Shown: piece after piece, positions 24,820 through 33,469 of the stretch
How the letters are laid out: every line of letters starts with the position of its first letter
Numbering within the stretch: position 1 is the stretch's first letter
Origin: DATAAM01 sp036260075
Lineage (GTDB): Bacteria; Actinomycetota; Acidimicrobiia; Acidimicrobiales; JAHWLA01
Assembly: GCA_036260075.1 (NCBI GenBank)
Contig: DATAAM010000012.1
Span: 1 to 46,109 of the forward strand
DNA: 46,109 nucleotides
Direction of reading: 5' to 3'
Translations under genes and position numbers: made by a program
Notes under the pieces: model-generated
What the model was told of the DNA's origin: nothing
The model's database searches: none
What the model saw: only the letters and a program-made list of their open reading frames with translations

Positions 24820-26428
24820 CGCGGAGCACCGTTCGCAGCACCTTGCCCGTCGTGTTGCGCGGCAGCTCGTCGAGGAACTCGACGTCGCGGGGCACCTTGT
24901 AACGGGCGAGGTGCGAGCGGACGTGCGCCTGCACGTCCTCCGGAGTGAGCGAGGCACCTTTCGCCAGGACCACGAACGCCTTCAGGCGCTGGCCGAACTC
25001 CTCGTCGGGTACGCCCACGACCGCGCAGTCGGCCACGGCCGGGTGGACGGCCAGCAGGTCCTCCACCTCGCTCGGGTACACGTTCTCGCCGCCGGAGACG
25101 ATCATGTCGTCCTCCCGGCCTTCGATGAACAGGCGGCCGCCCTCGTCGAAGTGGCCCATGTCGCCGACCGACATCAGCCCGTCGAGTGTGGGCTTGGTGC
25201 CGCCCCCGGTGTAGCCCTCGAAGGGGAACTCGTTGCCCACGAAGATGCGCCCGGTGACGCCGGGCGGGCAGTCGCGGTCGTGGTCGTCGACCACGCGCAC
25301 CCGGGTGCCGAGGGGCGGTTTGCCTGCCGTGCCCGGTGCGGCCCGCAGGTCGGCGGGGGTCGCGATGGTGGCCCACGCCACCTCGGTCGAACCGTAGAGG
25401 TTGTAGAGGTTGTCGCCGAAGCGGTCCATCCACCGCAGGGCCAACTCACCGGTCAGGGCCGACCCGCTGGCCGCCACCACCCGCAACGACGACGTGTCGT
25501 ACCGGGACGTCGTCGCCTCGGGCAGGGCGAGGATGCGCTGCAGCATCACCGGCACCACCACCAGCGCGGTGGCGCCGGTCTCGGCCACCAGACGCAGCGT
25601 GCTCTCCGGCTCGAAGCGCCGCCGCATGGCCAGCGTCGAGCCCAACGCCATGCCGAGCGTCATGTGGGCCAGGCCCCACGAGTGGAACAGCGGCGCGGCG
25701 ATCACCGTGGTCTCGCGGGCGTGCAGGGGGATGCGGGAGAGGAGGGCTGCGGCAGTGCCCAGGCCCTTGGGTGCGCCCCGGGCGGCGCCCTTCGGCGCTC
25801 CGGTCGTCCCCGACGTGAGGATCACGATGCGGCCGGGGCGAGCGGGAGGCGAGAGGTCGGCCGGGTCCTCCTTCTCCGCCAGCTCGTCGAGGGTGCTGTG
25901 CGGGGTGAGGCCCTCGTGCCAGGCCACGGCCAGCACCCGATCGCCCGCACAGGGCTCCACCAGCTCCGTGAACTCGGCGTCGAAGACGACCGCCTTCGCC
26001 CCCTCGCGCTCGAGCACCTCGGCCAACTGCGGGCCCGCGAAGCCGGTGTTGAGGTAGAGCACGTTGGCCCCGAGCTTCGACACGGCCACGCTGGCCTCCA
26101 CGAAGCCGCGGTGGTTGCGGCACAGCACGGCGACGCCGTCGCCCGCCCCGATGCCCCGCGCCTGCAAGCCCGCGGCGATGGCGTTGGTGCGGCGGTGCAC
26201 GTCGGCGAACGTGAGCGTGCCCGCCTCGTCGATCAGGGCGGTGGCGTCGGGTTGGCGGGCGGCGCCCGCCACGTAGCCACCGGCCACGGTGGGCCCCCAG
26301 CGGCGCAGCGCCGAACCCATGGCCAGGAGGCGGTCGGGCCGCTCGGGGCGCAGGACGCCTGCGCCGACGAGCACCTTCCCCACCTGCAACTGCTGCCGGA
26401 CGGCGTCGAGTGCAGCTTTCACGTCCAT
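24812..26428 (-). CDS. fatty-acyl-CoA synthetase/AMP-dependent ligase
   Basis: A 538-aa ANL-superfamily enzyme that activates a carboxylic acid to an acyl adenylate and then a CoA ester. Motifs: P-loop ILTSGTTGAPKGA (about residue 215), FHSWGLAHMTLG, YGSTEVAWATIA, the hinge GREDDMIVSGGENVYPSEVE, and the catalytic lysine region RNTTGKVLR at the C-terminus. The ATG at 26428 starts just before MDVKAALDAV. It is divergent from a TetR gene with 48 bp between starts, so that regulator may control it. Substrate unknown; FadD-like. Confidence 0.9.
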   Translation of the reverse strand: MDVKAALDAVRQQLQVGKVLVGAGVLRPERPDRLLAMGSALRRWGPTVAGGYVAGAARQPDATALIDEAGTLTFADVHRRTNAIAAGLQARGIGAGDGVAVLCRNHRGFVEASVAVSKLGANVLYLNTGFAGPQLAEVLEREGAKAVVFDAEFTELVEPCAGDRVLAVAWHEGLTPHSTLDELAEKEDPADLSPPARPGRIVILTSGTTGAPKGAARGAPKGLGTAAALLSRIPLHARETTVIAAPLFHSWGLAHMTLGMALGSTLAMRRRFEPESTLRLVAETGATALVVVPVMLQRILALPEATTSRYDTSSLRVVAASGSALTGELALRWMDRFGDNLYNLYGSTEVAWATIATPADLRAAPGTAGKPPLGTRVRVVDDHDRDCPPGVTGRIFVGNEFPFEGYTGGGTKPTLDGLMSVGDMGHFDEGGRLFIEGREDDMIVSGGENVYPSEVEDLLAVHPAVADCAVVGVPDEEFGQRLKAFVVLAKGASLTPEDVQAHVRSHLARYKVPRDVEFLDELPRNTTGKVLRTVLRAM

Positions 26429-26462
26429 GCGAAGCCCCCTGCTCTCCCGGACGAACGGCGGA

Positions 26463-26468
26463 TAGCAT
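26463..26468 (+). promoter_or_regulatory. -10 box of the tetR gene (leaderless type)
   Basis: TAGCAT lies 8 nt before the GTG of the TetR gene inside the 48-bp divergent gap, so the regulator could repress both directions from one site. Confidence 0.45.
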
Positions 26469-26476
26469 GCCGGCCC

Positions 26477-27079
26477 GTGCCCGTTCGTGAACCGGCGACC
26501 GACGGCCGCGCCGCACGTGCCCTGCGCACCCGCCGCGCCATCGTCGACGCCCTGCTCTCCCTCGTGGAGGAGGGCGACCTGGCACCCACCGCGCCCCGCA
26601 TCGCCCGCCGGGCGAGCGTGTCGTTGCGGTCCATCTACCAGCACTTCGAGGATCTCGAGGCCCTGTTCGCGGCGGCCTCGGCCCGCCAGTTCGAGCGCAT
26701 CCTCGACCTGGCCTCGCCTCTCCCCACCGAGGGCCCGCTCGGCGAGCGGCTCGACGCCTTCGTCCGGCAGCGGGCCCGAGTGCTCGAAGCGCTCACGCCC
26801 GTGCGCCGGGCCGCCTACGTGCAGGAGCCGTTCTCGGCGGAGATCCGGGAAGGCCGGCGGCGCATGGAGGCCATGGCCCGCACCGAGGTCGAGCGCACCT
26901 TCGAGGTCGAGCTGCGCCGCCTGCCCGCCAACGAGCGACGCGACGTGCTGGCCGGGCTCGACGCCGCCGCCAGCTGGGGCGCGTGGGAGACGATGCGCAC
27001 AAGCGGCCTGTCGGTCGAAGCGGCCCGGCGCGCCCTGCGGCGCGTGCTGGCCGCCGTCCTGGGGGAGGAGCGCCCGTGA
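26477..27079 (+). CDS. TetR-family transcriptional regulator
   Basis: A 200-aa regulator with an N-terminal helix-turn-helix (TRRAIVDALLSLVEEGDL, APRIARRASVSLRSIYQHFEDLEALF) and a helical ligand domain. The GTG start follows a -10 box. It overlaps the LLM oxidoreductase gene by four bases and is divergent from the acyl-CoA synthetase, suggesting control of an acyl- or haloalkane-related catabolic group. Confidence 0.9.
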   Translation: MPVREPATDGRAARALRTRRAIVDALLSLVEEGDLAPTAPRIARRASVSLRSIYQHFEDLEALFAAASARQFERILDLASPLPTEGPLGERLDAFVRQRARVLEALTPVRRAAYVQEPFSAEIREGRRRMEAMARTEVERTFEVELRRLPANERRDVLAGLDAAASWGAWETMRTSGLSVEAARRALRRVLAAVLGEERP

Positions 27080-27927
27080 AGCTCGGGATCATGTACGCCA
27101 ACGCCGGGCCGCTGTCGCACCCGGAGGTCGGCGGGGCGCTGGCCCGGCTGGCCGAGGAGGCCGGTATCGAGTCGCTGTGGACCGTCGAGCACGTGGTGGT
27201 GCCCGCGGGCTACGAGTCGACATACCCGTACTCGGCCGACGGCCGCATGCCCGGTGGCGAGGACGTCGACATCGCCGACCCCTTGGTGTGGCTGGCCTGG
27301 GTGGGCGCCCGCACCAGCCGCATCCGGCTGGCCACCGGCATCCTGATCCTGCCCCAGCGCCAACCGCTCGTCCTCGCCAAGGAGGTAGCCACCCTCGACC
27401 GGCTCACGGGCGGCCGGGTCACGCTGGGGGTCGGCATCGGCTGGCTGCGCGAGGAGTTCGACGCACTGGGCGTGCCGTTCGAGGAGCGGGCGGGCCGCAC
27501 CGAGGAGCACATCCAGGCGCTGCGGGCGGCGTGGACGCAGGACGAGCCCACGTTCGAAGGCCGCTTCGTCTCCTTCCGCGGGGCCAAGAGCTACCCGAAG
27601 CCCGCCCAGCCCGGGGGCGTGCCCATCGTCGTGGGCGGCCACAGCGAGGGCGCCGCCCGTCGCGCCGGGCGCTTCGGCGACGGCTTCTTCCCGGGCAGCC
27701 AGGGCGTCGAGGCCACCGCCCATCTGATCGACGTGATGCGCAAGGCCGCCGAGGAGGCGGGGCGCGATCCCGACGGGATCGAGATCACCTGCGGCGGACG
27801 CCCCGACCCCGCCACCGTCGAGCGCTACGCCGAGCTGGGCGTGTCGAGGTTCATGGTCCCGCCACCCGGGTTCGACCCGGCGACCCTCGAAGAGCAGCTC
27901 CCCCGCCTCGTCGCCGCGCTGGGCTGA
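27076..27927 (+). CDS. LLM-class F420-dependent oxidoreductase
   Basis: A 283-aa luciferase-like TIM-barrel flavin/F420 enzyme. It begins VKLGIMYANAGPL and shows IESLWTVEHVVVP, SRIRLATGILILPQRQPLVLAKEVATLDRLTGGRVTLGVGIGW and PIVVGGHSEGAARRAGRFGDGFFPG, typical of the TIGR03619-like actinobacterial group. The GTG overlaps the tetR stop behind GGAGGAG. Substrate unknown; it may act in the same pathway as the dehalogenase that overlaps its end. Confidence 0.9.
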   Translation: MKLGIMYANAGPLSHPEVGGALARLAEEAGIESLWTVEHVVVPAGYESTYPYSADGRMPGGEDVDIADPLVWLAWVGARTSRIRLATGILILPQRQPLVLAKEVATLDRLTGGRVTLGVGIGWLREEFDALGVPFEERAGRTEEHIQALRAAWTQDEPTFEGRFVSFRGAKSYPKPAQPGGVPIVVGGHSEGAARRAGRFGDGFFPGSQGVEATAHLIDVMRKAAEEAGRDPDGIEITCGGRPDPATVERYAELGVSRFMVPPPGFDPATLEEQLPRLVAALG

Positions 27928-28817
27928 TGGAGGTCCTGCGCACGCCCGACGAGTGCTTCGTCGGGTTGCCCGGCTGGGACGTCGAGCCGCACTACGTGGC
28001 GCTGCCCGACGGGTTGCGGGTGCACTACGTGGACGAGGGCCCTCGCCGGGGCCCGGTGGTGCTCCTCCTGCACGGCGAGCCGTCCTGGTCGTACCTCTAC
28101 CGGAAGATGGTGCCGCCGCTGGCTGCCGCGGGCTGCCGGGTGGTGGCCCCCGACCTGGTGGGCTTCGGCCGCTCCGACAAGCCCGCGTCCCGCCACGACT
28201 ACACCTACGCCCGCCACGTGGCGTGGATGGCCGCCGCCCTCTTCGGTGCCCTCGACCTCCGCGACGTCACCCTGTTCGGCCAGGACTGGGGCGGCTTGGT
28301 GGGGCTGCGGCTGGCGGCCGAGCACGAAGGCCGCGTGGCCCGCATCTGCGCCGCCAACACCGGCCTGCCGACCGGCGACCAACCGCTGTCGGAGGCGTTC
28401 GCGGCGTGGCAGCAGTTCTCGCAGGAAGCGCCCACACTGCCGATCGGCCGCATCGTGGCGGGCGGCTGCGCCGACCCCCTGGCCGACGACGTGATCGCCG
28501 CCTACGACGCCCCCTTCCCCGAGGAGCAGTACAAGGAGGGGGCCCGTCGGTTCCCCGTGCTGGTGCCGACCACGCCCGACGACCCCGGCGCAGTGGCCAA
28601 CCGGGCGGCGTGGGAGGTCCTGTCCCGGTGGGAGAAGCCATTCCTCACCGCCTTCTCCGACGGAGATCCCATCACCCGCGGCGGCGAGCGCGCCTTCCTC
28701 GAGCGGGTGCCGGGCACACGCGGCCAGCCGCACGCCACCATCGAGGGGGCGGGGCACTTCCTCCAGGAGGATCGAGGCGAGGAGCTGGCTCGCCTGCTCC
28801 TCGACTGGCTGGGCTGA
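27927..28817 (+). CDS. haloalkane dehalogenase
   Basis: A 296-aa alpha/beta-hydrolase that hydrolyses carbon-halogen bonds. The nucleophile is D120 in FGQDWGG, with W121 as a halide-binding residue, oxyanion/halide region LHGEPSWSYLYRK near residue 49, an acid in FSDGDPIT and the catalytic His in GAGHFLQED. The N-terminal FVGLPGWDVEPHYV is typical of DhlA/DmbA relatives, and the nucleophile position is close to that of DhlA (D124). The ATG overlaps the LLM stop (TGATG). An ordinary ester or epoxide hydrolase is less likely because the nucleophile is Asp followed by Trp. Confidence 0.88.
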   Translation: MEVLRTPDECFVGLPGWDVEPHYVALPDGLRVHYVDEGPRRGPVVLLLHGEPSWSYLYRKMVPPLAAAGCRVVAPDLVGFGRSDKPASRHDYTYARHVAWMAAALFGALDLRDVTLFGQDWGGLVGLRLAAEHEGRVARICAANTGLPTGDQPLSEAFAAWQQFSQEAPTLPIGRIVAGGCADPLADDVIAAYDAPFPEEQYKEGARRFPVLVPTTPDDPGAVANRAAWEVLSRWEKPFLTAFSDGDPITRGGERAFLERVPGTRGQPHATIEGAGHFLQEDRGEELARLLLDWLG

Positions 28818-28826
28818 CGCCCGCGC

Positions 28827-29471
28827 TCAGCGGCCCTCGCGGCGACGTCGCTCCGCCTGCCGGGCCGCGTACACCGCCGCCTCGGTGCGCCGGCTCATGC
28901 CCAACTTGGCCAGCAGGTTCGACACGTAGTTCTTCACGGTCTTCTCGGCCAGGTACATGCGGTCGGCGATCTGCCGGTTGGTGCAGCCCTCGGCGATCAG
29001 GTCGAGGATGCGCCGCTCCTGGTCGGTCAACCCCGCCAGGTCGTCCTCCTCCGGGGCCCGCAGGCGCTCGAGCACGCGACGGGTGACACTCGGGTCGAGC
29101 AGTGACTCCCCCCGTCCCACCCGGCGCACCCCCTCCACCAGGTCGGTGCCCTTGACCTGCTTGAGCACGTAGCCCGCGGCGCCCGCCATGATGGCGCTGA
29201 ACAGCGCCTCGTCGTCGGCGAACGACGTGAGCATGAGGCACTGCACGTCGGGCCAACGGGACTTGATCTCGCGGCACACCGACACGCCGTCGCCGTCGGG
29301 CAACCGGACGTCGAGCACGGCCACGCCCGGCCGGGTGGCGGGGATGCGGGCCAAGGCCTCTTCGGCCGTGCCCGCCTCGCCCACGACCGCCATGTCGTCC
29401 TCGGCCTCGAGGAGCTCGCGCACGCCGCGGCGCACGACTTCGTGGTCGTCGAGGAGGAAGACGCGGATCAC
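28827..29471 (-). CDS. NarL/DevR-type response regulator
   Basis: A 214-aa regulator. The receiver domain has acidic D8-D9, phospho-acceptor D54 (VLDVRLPDGDG) and a conserved Lys in YVLKQVKG. A LuxR-type helix-turn-helix ends the protein (LTDQERRILDLIAEGCTNRQIADRMYLAEKTVKNYVSNLLAKLGM), very close to DevR/DosR. The GTG start at 29471 is divergent from the cognate kinase 42 bp away. Together they form a two-component system that in relatives responds to hypoxia, NO or redox state. Confidence 0.92.
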   Translation of the reverse strand: MIRVFLLDDHEVVRRGVRELLEAEDDMAVVGEAGTAEEALARIPATRPGVAVLDVRLPDGDGVSVCREIKSRWPDVQCLMLTSFADDEALFSAIMAGAAGYVLKQVKGTDLVEGVRRVGRGESLLDPSVTRRVLERLRAPEEDDLAGLTDQERRILDLIAEGCTNRQIADRMYLAEKTVKNYVSNLLAKLGMSRRTEAAVYAARQAERRRREGR

Positions 29472-29500
29472 CGGCCCATTGTTGCCCGCCGGTGCCGACG

Positions 29501-29506
29501 TACACT
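29501..29506 (+). promoter_or_regulatory. -10 box of the sensor kinase gene (leaderless type)
   Basis: TACACT lies 6 nt before GTG 29513, which favours that codon over the in-frame GTG at 29492 upstream of the box. Confidence 0.5.
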
Positions 29507-29512
29507 CGCCCC

Positions 29513-30661
29513 GTGCTGCTCCCCGAGTACGCGGGCCCGTTGCAGCTTCGTGCCCTGCTCGACGCAGTGATCACGATCGGCTCCGACCTCGACCTCCGCA
29601 CGATCCTGCGCCGGGTGGTGGAGTCGGCGGCCGCATTGGTCGACGCCCGCTACGGCGCCATCGGCGTGCTCGACGAGACCGGCACCCGGCTGAGCGAGTT
29701 CATCACAGTGGGCTTGGACGACGAAGAGGTGGCCCGCATCGGCGCGCTCCCGGAGGGGCACGGCATCCTCGGGTTGCTCATCGTCGACCCCAAGCCGCTG
29801 CGTCTCCCCGACTTCCGACGGCACCCCGACAGCTTCGGCTTCCCTCCCGGGCACCCGCCCATGACCTCGTTCCTCGGCGTGCCCATCCGCCTGCGCGCCG
29901 AGGTCTTCGGCAACCTTTACCTCACCGACAAGCGCGGCGGCACTGCGTTCAGCGACATCGACGAAGAGCTGGTGGTGGGCCTCTCGCTGGCCGCGGGCAT
30001 GGCGGTCGAGAACGCCCGCCTGCACGAGCGGGTGCGCGAGCTGGCCCTGCTGGAGGACCGAGAGCGCATCGCGCGCGACCTGCACGACACCGTGGTGCAG
30101 CGGCTCTTCGCCACCGGGCTGTCGCTCCAGGGCGCGGCCCGCCTCTCGCAGCGGCCGGAGGTGACGAGCCGCATCCAGGAGGCCGTGGAGGACCTCGACG
30201 CCACGGTGAAGCAGATCCGCTCCGCCATCTTCGGGCTGGAGGGCCCCCGGGCGGGGGCGGGTGGGGCGCGCGCCCAAGTGCTGGCACTCACCGCCGAGGC
30301 GGCGGGCGCCCTCGGCTTCGAGCCGCACGTCACCTTCGACGGGCCCATCGACGCCACCGCGACCGACGAGGTGCGCAAGCACCTCCTGGCCACGCTGCGC
30401 GAGGCGCTCAGCAACGTGGCCAGGCACGCGCACGCCACTCGCGTCGACGTGCGGGTGTCGGTGGGCGACAGCGAACTGGTGCTCTTCGTGGCGGACGACG
30501 GGGTGGGCATGGCCCCCGACGACGACGCCACCACCGGCGGGGGCCGCGGCCGCCGCAACATGGCAGAGCGTGCCGCCGCCCTCGGGGGCTCGTTCTCCCT
30601 GGCGCTCGGGGAGCGGGGCGGCACGGTCCTCACGTGGCGCGTGCCGGTCAAAGCAGGCTGA
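29513..30661 (+). CDS. GAF-domain sensor histidine kinase (DevS/DosT-like)
   Basis: A 382-aa soluble kinase. Residues 15-165 form one GAF domain close in sequence to DevS GAF-A (GFPPGHPPMTSFLGVPIRLR, GNLYLTDK). The HisKA_3 box RIARDLHDTVVQRLFATG has phospho-acceptor H191, and the ATPase part has EALSNVARHAHATRVDV, DDGVGM and GRGRRNMAERAAALGG. DevS and DosT have two GAF domains; only one is present here. In those proteins GAF-A binds heme, so H114 in the GHPPM segment is a candidate ligand by similarity only. Divergent from the DevR-like regulator. Confidence 0.9.
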   Translation: MLLPEYAGPLQLRALLDAVITIGSDLDLRTILRRVVESAAALVDARYGAIGVLDETGTRLSEFITVGLDDEEVARIGALPEGHGILGLLIVDPKPLRLPDFRRHPDSFGFPPGHPPMTSFLGVPIRLRAEVFGNLYLTDKRGGTAFSDIDEELVVGLSLAAGMAVENARLHERVRELALLEDRERIARDLHDTVVQRLFATGLSLQGAARLSQRPEVTSRIQEAVEDLDATVKQIRSAIFGLEGPRAGAGGARAQVLALTAEAAGALGFEPHVTFDGPIDATATDEVRKHLLATLREALSNVARHAHATRVDVRVSVGDSELVLFVADDGVGMAPDDDATTGGGRGRRNMAERAAALGGSFSLALGERGGTVLTWRVPVKAG

Positions 30662-30697
30662 CTTCGCCCCGTCATTCCGAGGACAATTCGTGTGTCA

Positions 30698-30759
30698 CCC
30701 GGGTGATACCGCCAGAAAAACCCTCAAATAGGGCGCGATTTTTTGTCGTTTCCCTCGTA
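30698..30759 (+). promoter_or_regulatory. promoter region of secreted four-Cys protein 1
   Basis: TCACCCGGGTGA (30695-30706, a perfect 12-bp palindrome) is followed 27 nt later by CGCGAT (30734-30739), 16 nt, and CGTA (30756-30759), 8 nt before the ATG. The same set CCCGGGTGA, CGCGAT-N16-CGTA occurs before the paralogous gene at 33543. The bipartite part looks like an ECF sigma promoter. This stretch is AT-rich against its surroundings. Confidence 0.6.
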
Positions 30760-30767
30760 AAGAGGAC

Positions 30768-31307
30768 ATGGAAACGCAAAAAAACTGGCAAAGCACCCGG
30801 ACCGTCCTTACCGGCCTCCTGGCGTTCGCCGCGCTCGCCGCACCGGCGACGCCCGGCGACGCGCTTGTGGCCACCGCGGGTGCGTGCGAGCTCACCGTCG
30901 AGCTGTCGGGAGGCGGACCGTTGGCGCCTCCCGGCTCGGCCACGTGGGCGTTGAGCGGGGGCGGCACATGCGCCATCGCCGACATCGGCTTGCTCGCTCC
31001 GGCGACGGTTGGGGGGTCGTTGAGCGGGCTGCAGGACCAGCCTACCGTCGGCTGCCTGGCCGCCGCCCTCGACGGCACACTCACCCTGGACGTGACAGCG
31101 CCCGGCTACGGCTCGATGACAGGCGACATCGCCGTCGTCGTCTCCGTTGCCGGTGCCGCGCCGCTCGTCGCGGTCACGGTGCCGACACTGGCGGCGACGG
31201 GCACGTTCGCCCAGGACCCCTTCGACACCAAGCGGTGCGTGTGCGAGCTGGGCGCCTCCTCGCTGACGTGGAAGGGCGTCCTCGTCTTCGAGGATCCGCA
31301 GGTCTGA
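30768..31307 (+). CDS. secreted four-cysteine protein 1, paralogue of the protein at 33543
   Basis: A 179-aa protein with a Sec signal (VLTGLLAFAALAAPATPGDAL, cleavage about residue 32) and a small, Gly/Val/Thr-rich, beta-like domain. Cysteines 40, 68, 96 and 159 match the spacing in its paralogue at 33543 (43, 71, 97, 160), so two disulfides are likely; C157 is extra. Both end in a TWKGV-x-x-F motif. Family unknown. It is tail-to-tail with a sigma factor-propeller gene, 6 bp apart, and has a shared promoter-like element. The first codons are A-rich, unlike neighbours. Confidence 0.75.
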   Translation: METQKNWQSTRTVLTGLLAFAALAAPATPGDALVATAGACELTVELSGGGPLAPPGSATWALSGGGTCAIADIGLLAPATVGGSLSGLQDQPTVGCLAAALDGTLTLDVTAPGYGSMTGDIAVVVSVAGAAPLVAVTVPTLAATGTFAQDPFDTKRCVCELGASSLTWKGVLVFEDPQV

Positions 31308-31313
31308 AAACGT

Positions 31314-33260
31314 TCAGCGGATCCGTGGCGCCGAGCCGGCCGGGGCCGGGCAGCGCCCCGCCCAGGTGGCCCCGTCGTCGACCGAGCACAGCAGCCCGCC
31401 GAGGCTTGGGCGCAGCGCGGCCAGGATCGTCCCGTCGGCCAGGCGCACGACGTGCATGGAGCCGCCCGCCAGCGCGGTGCCCGTGCCGAGTGGGGCCCAG
31501 GTGGCGCCGCCGTCGGTTGAGCGCAGCAGCCCGCCCGCGGTGGAGCCCTCGGGCAGCGTCCCGGCGAGCAGCAGCTCGCCGGGGGCGCCGTCGACCACGT
31601 TCTGCACGGTGATGCCGGTGGGCAGCGGCACCTGCGTGAACGTGACGCCGCCGTCGGTCGAGCGATGCAGCGTCTGCCGTGCGTGCGCCAGCACCACGCC
31701 GGTCTGAGACGACACGTGGATCGTCGGGGCCGCCGGGGCCCCCGGCAGCGGCGAAGCGGTGCAGGGCGAGGTCGAGCGGCAGCGGTACACGGTGGCCGCC
31801 GAATGGCTCCCGGAGCGGGCCGCCCCTCCCACCAGCACGACCGGGTCGACTGAGAAGTCCGGTGTGGCGGCCACGCCGCCCAACTCGACGGCCGCGGGCC
31901 CCAGCCCCAGCGGCGACGTCGTCCCCGAGTCGACGTCGTAGAGGAGCAGTTGGGGCGTGGCCAGGACGACTCGCCGGTTGCCGGGGCCGTACCCGGGCAC
32001 GAGCGCGGCCGGCCCCCGACCGGGGGCGGCGGGGAGGAAGAACCTCCCGTCGTCGTCGGACCGCCACAGCGGGCCGCCCTCGGCCGAGGCCAGGATGGTG
32101 CGGTCGGCCGGGTACGACGGGGCCACCAGGAGGCGGCCACCGAGGTAGCCCTTGGCTTCGAGCCTTTCCCACGAGTGGCCCGCGTCGACGGAGCGGTAGA
32201 CCGACGGCCTTCCTCCGGTGTTGGTCGACCCGGCCGCGAGGACGACGCGTCCGTCGGCCGACGCCACGAGGCTCCTGATCACGGCGGCCTCGGGCTCGCC
32301 GCCCCCGGCGTCCCGGAGCCACGGCACGTCGACGTACTCGCTTGGAGAGGGCACCAAGGTGGTGGGCGGTGCGGCCGCCGTGGCCCCGGCGCCCGGCGCC
32401 CGGTGCTCGACCACCTCCGCCTCGACGCCGCTGCCGGCGCCCGTCGCCGGGCGTGCTGAAGCGTCCACGTGGCCGGCGTCGCCGGCGCCCTGCGAAGCGG
32501 CGGGGGTGCCTGCCCCGCCAGTCCCGCTGGGGTCCGCCGCCGTCCCGGCCAGCAGCAGCGCGGCTGCGGCAGCCACCGCCATCACCACGTCGCGCAGGGG
32601 GAAGACGACGCTTGCCAGGACGGGTGCGCGACCGTCGAGCGCGGTTGCCGGCCGGGGGAGCCGCCGGCGGATCGCCGCCGCCAGGCCCGGCAGCGGAAGG
32701 ACGCCCAGCGGGCCGTCTTTCTCCACCGCGGCCCGGAGCTTGGCGCGCGCCCGCGTGAGCACCGACCGCACCGAGGCCACGGTGGTGGCCTCCGCCTCGG
32801 CCAGCTCGGCGATCGACAGGCCGTGCGAGACCTGGCGCAGGAGCAGGCGGCGCTCCCGCCCGCTCAGCTCGCCGAGCGCGGCGCGCACCCGGTCGACTGC
32901 CTCTTGGCGCAGCACGTGCTCGAGCGGATCGGCACCGTGCGACGGCGGCGGCTCGGGCGGGGCGGCGACCACCTCCAGTCGCTTGCGCAGGCGAAGCTCG
33001 TCGATGGCACGGCGGCGGGCGACGGTGGCCAGCCACGGCGCGTACGAGGTCCGGCGCTGGAGCCGCGCCCCCTTGCGGAGCGCCCGCAGGAAGGTGTCCT
33101 GCACCACGTCGTCGGGTTCGCCCCCGTCGCCCACCATGCGGGCGGACAGGCTGCGGACGTTGCCGCGCAAGGCCCACAGGGCGGCGAAGTCGACAGGGCG
33201 CGGGCCGTCGCCCGACGGATCGTCGAGCGAGAGGTTGTCAGGTCGTGCTCTGACGGCCAT
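31314..33260 (-). CDS. ECF sigma factor fused to membrane helix and Asp-box beta-propeller (copy 1)
   Basis: A 648-aa fusion. Residues 20-180 are an ECF-type sigma factor: region 2 has RMVGDGGEPDDVVQDTFLRAL and APWLATVARRRAIDEL, region 4 has LSGRERRLLLRQVSHGLSIAELAE and ASVRSVLTRARAKLRAAV. One membrane helix follows (about 230-250, VVMAVAAAAALLLAGTA), then a Pro/Ala/Gly-rich linker. About 330 extracytoplasmic residues carry Asp-box motifs (SVDAGHSW, STDGGVTF, STDGGATW, SVDDGATW), indicating a BNR/sialidase-like propeller without visible enzyme residues. Cysteine pairs C-x5-C and C-x11-C recur in the paralogues. It probably senses an envelope signal and activates genes directly; how sigma is released is unknown. 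Confidence 0.88.
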   Translation of the reverse strand: MAVRARPDNLSLDDPSGDGPRPVDFAALWALRGNVRSLSARMVGDGGEPDDVVQDTFLRALRKGARLQRRTSYAPWLATVARRRAIDELRLRKRLEVVAAPPEPPPSHGADPLEHVLRQEAVDRVRAALGELSGRERRLLLRQVSHGLSIAELAEAEATTVASVRSVLTRARAKLRAAVEKDGPLGVLPLPGLAAAIRRRLPRPATALDGRAPVLASVVFPLRDVVMAVAAAAALLLAGTAADPSGTGGAGTPAASQGAGDAGHVDASARPATGAGSGVEAEVVEHRAPGAGATAAAPPTTLVPSPSEYVDVPWLRDAGGGEPEAAVIRSLVASADGRVVLAAGSTNTGGRPSVYRSVDAGHSWERLEAKGYLGGRLLVAPSYPADRTILASAEGGPLWRSDDDGRFFLPAAPGRGPAALVPGYGPGNRRVVLATPQLLLYDVDSGTTSPLGLGPAAVELGGVAATPDFSVDPVVLVGGAARSGSHSAATVYRCRSTSPCTASPLPGAPAAPTIHVSSQTGVVLAHARQTLHRSTDGGVTFTQVPLPTGITVQNVVDGAPGELLLAGTLPEGSTAGGLLRSTDGGATWAPLGTGTALAGGSMHVVRLADGTILAALRPSLGGLLCSVDDGATWAGRCPAPAGSAPRIR

Positions 33261-33326
33261 TGCTCCCGTGTTCCGGCTCGTCCCCAGCGTGGCAACCGGC
33301 GATGTCGCGCGTCGGCAACGGTGAAG

Positions 33327-33355
33327 ATTTCGACAATGACGACCTCCTGTCCTGC
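33327..33355 (-). promoter_or_regulatory. shared element upstream of sigma-propeller gene 1
   Basis: On the minus strand GCAGGACA, 11 nt, TTGTCGAAAT lies 66 nt before the ATG. The same two words with identical 11-nt spacing occur upstream of sigma-propeller gene 2. It resembles an ECF promoter (GGA-type -35, GTC-type -10), so autoregulation is plausible. Confidence 0.55.
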
Positions 33356-33469
33356 CCTACAGGGGACTGTGGGTGTCCCCGGATGACAGGGAATCTTCGC
33401 CCGTCGACGGGGTACCGGAACGGCCTGATCGTGGAGTTTCCGTCATGCTATAGGCGACTTTTGGCGTAA

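Noticed and set aside
22324..24957. Very long open frame opposite copA
   Set aside because: It has His/Gly/Arg-rich nonsense composition typical of antisense frames in high-GC DNA; only its last 68 codons, beyond copA, look like a real small gene.
30739..30745. T run at TTTTTTG as a terminator for the sensor kinase gene
   Set aside because: No GC-rich stem directly precedes it, and it lies in the spacer of the CGCGAT-N16-CGTA element shared with the gene at 33543.
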